A DNA stretch of 64,000 nt from Ruminococcus sp. (GTDB lineage: Bacteria; Bacillota; Clostridia; Oscillospirales; Acutalibacteraceae): NCBI GenBank assembly GCA_017416065.1, contig JAFQDM010000033.1:1-64000 (forward strand). The letters run 5' to 3'. The notes beneath the pieces were generated by a model. It worked only from the letters and a program-made list of their open reading frames with translations. It was not told where the DNA came from and did not search any database. The position numbers and the translations under genes are program-made. Within the stretch, counting starts at the first letter, position 1; every line of letters starts with the position of its first letter. Below, in pieces: positions 61,145 to 64,000 of this stretch.

Positions 61145-61258
61145 TAAGCTTGCCTTAAATAATCACTTGCGAAGCAAACTTCACTACGCAGCAACTTCAC
61201 TGCACATTGGGCAACTTCACTTGCCGCAGGCAAACTTAGTTGCTGATGCTTTGCATCA
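61145..61258 (-). repeat. Hairpin array B (half array) downstream of the four-helix-bundle gene
   Basis: Read on the minus strand from 61258: hairpin TGATGC-AAA-GCATCA, GC, AACTAAGTT, hairpin TGCC/GGCA, AGTGAAGTT, GCCCAATGTGC, AGTGAAGTT, a seven-base unit, AGTGAAGTT, hairpin TTGC/GCAA, GTGATT. The first 69 bases are identical to array C. It lacks the AACTTCACT half. The four-helix-bundle gene's TGA is the first codon of the opening hairpin. Confidence 0.88.
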
Positions 61259-61612
61259 ATTAAGGTTCTGCTTTGCAGTAGTGATTGATTTTACAAGCAT
61301 TCGTCTAATTACCCCCGAATCCTGCAGTAGTTTATTTGCACATTCTTCCGTAATGCAATTTGAACCAACGAGCATTTCTATCCAATACTCTGTTTCTATA
61401 CACTCTTTCAGGGCAATATGTAACTTATTTATAAAATCTGCTTTGCTTGAAGCATAACTTGCTTCATGAATGTTTGCACCTATCGATGTGGCACTACGTG
61501 TGATCTGATTTACAAGCACACCGCGACCCTTACGTGTATCAACACCATCACACACAGCAATAATTTTTAATGCTAATGCTTTAGCTCTTGTTCTCAACTC
61601 AGAGTCTTTCAT
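61256..61612 (-). CDS. Four-helix-bundle protein (23S rRNA-intervening-sequence/S23 family)
   Basis: A 118-residue helical protein. The segment RTRAKALALKIIAVCD, then QITRSATSIGANIHEASYAS and KLHIALKECIETEYWIEML is the signature of the S23/four-helix-bundle family (TIGR02436). Its first members were found encoded by stem-loop insertions in 23S rRNA; relatives include the Avd accessory protein of diversity-generating retroelements. Its biochemical role is unknown. ATG 61612 follows AAGGTG. No reverse transcriptase or rRNA is near. It sits exactly between hairpin arrays B and C. Confidence 0.9.
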   Translation of the reverse strand: MKDSELRTRAKALALKIIAVCDGVDTRKGRGVLVNQITRSATSIGANIHEASYASSKADFINKLHIALKECIETEYWIEMLVGSNCITEECANKLLQDSGVIRRMLVKSITTAKQNLN

Positions 61613-61631
61613 TCTAATCCACACCTTTTTT

Positions 61632-61838
61632 GGTGAAGTTACTCGCTTCGCTCATAGTGAAGTTGTTAGAATACTTTGTATTACTGTTTTCTAACAGTGA
61701 AGTTTTGTGCTTTGCACAAAGTGAAGTTAAGTTTGCCCTAAATCACTTGCGAAGCAAACTTCACTGCAAAGCAACTTCACTGCACATTGGGCAACTTCAC
61801 TTGCCGCAGGCAAACTTAGTTGCTGATGCTTTGCATCA
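61632..61838 (-). repeat. Hairpin array C (full array) upstream of the four-helix-bundle gene
   Basis: Read on the minus strand from 61838: hairpin TGATGC/GCATCA, AACTAAGTT, then hairpins joined by AGTGAAGTT (TGCC/GGCA; GCCCAATGTGC; GCTTTGC; TTGC/GCAA). After a switch (GTGATTTAGGGCAAACTT) come units joined by AACTTCACT (TTTGTGC/GCACAAA; GTTAGAA/TTCTAAC with a 17-base loop; a weak GAGCGAAGCGAG unit). It ends in ACTTCACC, 20 bases before the ATG of the four-helix-bundle gene. The same 4+3 layout is seen in array A, with different hairpins. Confidence 0.88.
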
Positions 61839-63059
61839 GCTGAGCTCCGTCATGGGGTCGTACTTAGAGCCGTAGTATCTGCACTCAAAGTGCAGGTGAG
61901 GACCTGTGGAGTAGCCCGTTGAGCCTGCGTAGCCAATGACCTGACCTGCTTCCACATAGGAGCCTGTTGACACCGTATGGTAAGAAAGGTGAGCGTATAT
62001 TGTAGCCTTTCCGCCGCCGTGGTCTATCCAAACGTAGTTGCCGAATCCTCCGCCGCAGCCGCAGCTGCCGTACTTGCCCCAGTTGTGGGTACAGGAGTTG
62101 CAGGTGTCAATAACGGTACCGGATGCCGCCGCAACAATGGTAGCGCCCATAAAGCCCGGGCCTGCAATGTCGATTCCACCGTGGTAATAGCCTGTTCTTT
62201 CCTCATAAAACTCTGAGGTACGTGTATAAAATCCGGGAGCAGGCCACACGTAGTTGCCTGTGTACTCAGGGGTATAGCTGTTGCCACCCTGGCTTCCCTG
62301 CTGCTGTTGCTGTTGCTGAAGTTCTTCCTGCTTTCTGAGCTCCTCGTAGTAAGCGTCTATCTTCTGGTCGATCTCAGACTGAGAGGATTCGTTGGAGTGC
62401 ACAAGGCTCTCCAGCTCTTCCTTCTCTCCGTAGAGAGCAGCCAAAGCTTCCTCATTCTCAGCAAGAAGCGTGTTAAGCTCTGCCTGCTTTTCTTCCAGCA
62501 AAGCCTTCTCTGCCTCAAGCTCCGCTTTGTCTTCTTCCAGCTCTGCAACTATCTCTTCTATCCCTTCAAGCTGGGAGTCAATATCTTTTATGAGCTTTTC
62601 ATCGTAATCAGCCATATATTCCACAAGCTGCATTTTATCTACATAATCGCCAAAGTCCTTGGCACCCAGAACTATCTCCAACGCGGAGGTATCTCCTGCT
62701 ATGTAAAGTGCGCGGATGCGCTGCCTGAGAAGGGCTATCAGCTCATCAACCTTGGCATTAAGCTCATTCTTCTGAGCCTCCTGCTCAAGTATCTGAGCAT
62801 CAAAGACCCCTATCTTCTCTCGGCTTACTGCGATCTGGCTGTTAACGTTTGCAACCTTGCTTGCGATGGTCTGCACGTATTCTTCCTGCTCTGCGATCTC
62901 GCCCTCTTTGTCTTTGATGATCGCCTCGTACTCCTGAGCCTCCTGCTCAAGCCTTTCCTGCTCTGCCTGGAGGTCGCTGAGGGTGTCTGCGTTTGCTGCA
63001 ACTACAGCACCCAGCACCATAACCACCGCCATAAGCGCAGATAAAATTCTTTTTTTCAT
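61836..63059 (-). CDS. Secreted coiled-coil M23 peptidase (EnvC-like)
   Basis: A 407-residue exported protein with a signal peptide (1-24) and two long coiled coils (about 25-110 and 155-245, rich in Glu/Gln/Leu). A poly-Gln linker leads to a C-terminal M23 domain with HGGIDIAGPG and HLHFECRYYG zinc motifs, plus a short Cys insert (CNSCTHNWGKYGSCGCGGGF). Such proteins are activated by FtsEX and split septal peptidoglycan. ftsX is 40 bases upstream, supporting that role. Its TGA stop lies in the first hairpin of array C. Confidence 0.92.
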   Translation of the reverse strand: MKKRILSALMAVVMVLGAVVAANADTLSDLQAEQERLEQEAQEYEAIIKDKEGEIAEQEEYVQTIASKVANVNSQIAVSREKIGVFDAQILEQEAQKNELNAKVDELIALLRQRIRALYIAGDTSALEIVLGAKDFGDYVDKMQLVEYMADYDEKLIKDIDSQLEGIEEIVAELEEDKAELEAEKALLEEKQAELNTLLAENEEALAALYGEKEELESLVHSNESSQSEIDQKIDAYYEELRKQEELQQQQQQQGSQGGNSYTPEYTGNYVWPAPGFYTRTSEFYEERTGYYHGGIDIAGPGFMGATIVAAASGTVIDTCNSCTHNWGKYGSCGCGGGFGNYVWIDHGGGKATIYAHLSYHTVSTGSYVEAGQVIGYAGSTGYSTGPHLHFECRYYGSKYDPMTELS

Positions 63060-63099
63060 AACTTCACCCCTTGGGTCACACTATACAGGTCAATAGAAA

Positions 63100-64000
63100 T
63101 TACCAACCCAACAATTCATTTCCTTCTTTTCTCAGGTATCTTCCGATGGATACCACGCTGCCCAGTGCACCAATAAGCATACCTGCGCCTATAAACACCA
63201 AAGTCATAAATCCACCCACCTGAGAGTAGGGTATGAGGTTTATGGGCATAATCTTGGTTATGGCAGTTGTGAGTGTATCGTAAAGGAAATAAAGAACCAC
63301 AGATGATATTGCACCTGAGATAAGTCCTATGGTCATACCTTCTATTACAAAGGGAATACGCACAAAGGTGTTTGTTGCACCAACAGACTTCATTATGCTA
63401 ATCTCAAATCTTCTGGAATACATAGTCATTCTGATGCTGTTGGAAATAATAAACACGGAAATAAGCACCAAAGCAATAACTATCCAAAGGCTGACCGTAG
63501 ACACAAGCTCGCTTAAGTCTGTGAGCTTCTGTGCAATAGCCCTCGTATCTCTTGCAGATTCAACCCCGTCAACCGCCAATATGGCAGAAATGGTGCTGTC
63601 ATACAAGGCCAGGTCCGTCATGGTAACGTCGATTGCATTGGGCAAAGGGTTTCCCTCTCCCATAAGCTGAGCAAAAATATCCTCTCCTACAGTTTCCTGA
63701 TAGTCCTTGATAGCTTCATCCTTGGTAACTACCGCAGTAGCACTTACGTTTTCCATACGGCTCAGCTCATCGCTGATGTGCACAGCCTCCAGGTCCGTTA
63801 CCTCCTGCTCCAAAAACACACGGGTAACGTTGGTACCGCCTACGCTCTCAAGATTATAAGAAACCGTCATGGTCAGAAGCTCTGCCGTACCCGTCAGGAG
63901 CAGGCAGGAAATAAGCACACCGATAGAGGCAAGGCTCATCATACGGTTGCTCCATATACTTTTTATACCTTCTTTTATCAAATATCCAAATCCGCTGAAT
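63100..64000 (-). CDS. ftsX: Cell division protein FtsX (N-terminus beyond the window)
   Basis: At least 300 residues. The frame reads FSGFGYLIKEGIKSIWSNRM in from base 64000 with no start codon needed; the TTG at 63981 is probably internal, so the gene runs off the edge. There are four transmembrane helices (one at the N-terminus, three at the end) and an extracellular domain between the first two. The motif RFEISIMKSVGATNTFVRIPF is typical of FtsX. With FtsE (presumably outside) it transmits ATP hydrolysis to the M23 hydrolase encoded downstream. Confidence 0.93.
   Translation of the reverse strand, partial: FSGFGYLIKEGIKSIWSNRMMSLASIGVLISCLLLTGTAELLTMTVSYNLESVGGTNVTRVFLEQEVTDLEAVHISDELSRMENVSATAVVTKDEAIKDYQETVGEDIFAQLMGEGNPLPNAIDVTMTDLALYDSTISAILAVDGVESARDTRAIAQKLTDLSELVSTVSLWIVIALVLISVFIISNSIRMTMYSRRFEISIMKSVGATNTFVRIPFVIEGMTIGLISGAISSVVLYFLYDTLTTAITKIMPINLIPYSQVGGFMTLVFIGAGMLIGALGSVVSIGRYLRKEGNELLGW

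Noticed and set aside
61145-61838. Arrays B and C (and A) as CRISPR arrays
   Set aside because: The constant units are only 9 bases, the intervening units are self-complementary and 7-31 bases long, the constant unit flips to its complement half way, and no cas gene is present.

Overview
The window looks like chromosome of an anaerobic, spore-forming Gram-positive clostridium, most likely an Oscillospiraceae/Ruminococcaceae-type gut or rumen bacterium. The evidence is a Firmicutes-style rpmG-secE-nusG-rplKAJL cluster, a SpoVAC spore membrane protein, two class B-like sortases, three secreted proteins ending in paired dockerin-type calcium repeats, a ferredoxin-thioredoxin reductase catalytic subunit and many sigma-A promoters (TTGnnn-N17-TATAAT). 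Taxonomy is inferred from gene content only. No rRNA, tRNA, CRISPR array, prophage or intact insertion sequence was seen.

Layout. 0.2-4.2 kb: a thioredoxin/FTR redox pair, then a three-gene membrane-stress module (SPFH, zinc-ribbon and TPM proteins, resembling Bacillus YdjI-YdjG-YdjH). 4.4-12.7 kb: a dockerin metallophosphoesterase, GNAT, Lgt-like, acyltransferase and hydrolase genes, and a second dockerin protein. 12.8-16.6 kb: the ribosomal/NusG cluster on the minus strand, with an L10 leader and a terminator right after rplL (rpoB does not follow). 16.6-25.3 kb: an accessory stretch with FliB-like, MscS, zeta-toxin-like and TRAP-like transport genes, a broken REP-associated transposase with its palindromes, and intact plus fragmentary spoVAC. 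25.4-30.7 kb: cysteine desulfurase-ThiI, a large sortase with a 45-bp tandem repeat, and a MoCF-like protein. 31.5-35.5 kb: a PhoB/PhoR-type two-component pair next to a Na/Pi transporter whose promoter carries five 11-bp-spaced Pho-box-like repeats.

35.6-48.3 kb: aroK, a second sortase, a pgk-tpiA-gpmI glycolytic operon, trmL, cell-wall hydrolases (M23, GH25), luxS, a YtvI/AI-2E permease and an LRR-dockerin protein. 48.8-60.6 kb: an EF-G-like GTPase, cysteine synthase opposite cysteine desulfidase, a YcaO protein, a phosphatase-epimerase pair, a lysyl-tRNA synthetase with an extra tRNA-binding domain, and greA. 60.7-64 kb: a division/cell-wall cluster (ftsX, M23 coiled-coil hydrolase, and a protein that looks like only the N-terminus of a C-terminal processing protease).

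The most unusual structure is a family of intergenic arrays of small, sequence-unrelated hairpins joined by a constant 9-mer (AGTGAAGTT, switching to its complement AACTTCACT half way). Three arrays occur (48.4, 61.2 and 61.7 kb), each directly downstream of a gene and in the same orientation to it. Two share a direct repeat that flanks a four-helix-bundle protein of the 23S rRNA-intervening-sequence family. In both of these the upstream gene's stop codon lies inside the first hairpin. This array plus four-helix-bundle unit is the best candidate for an undescribed element.
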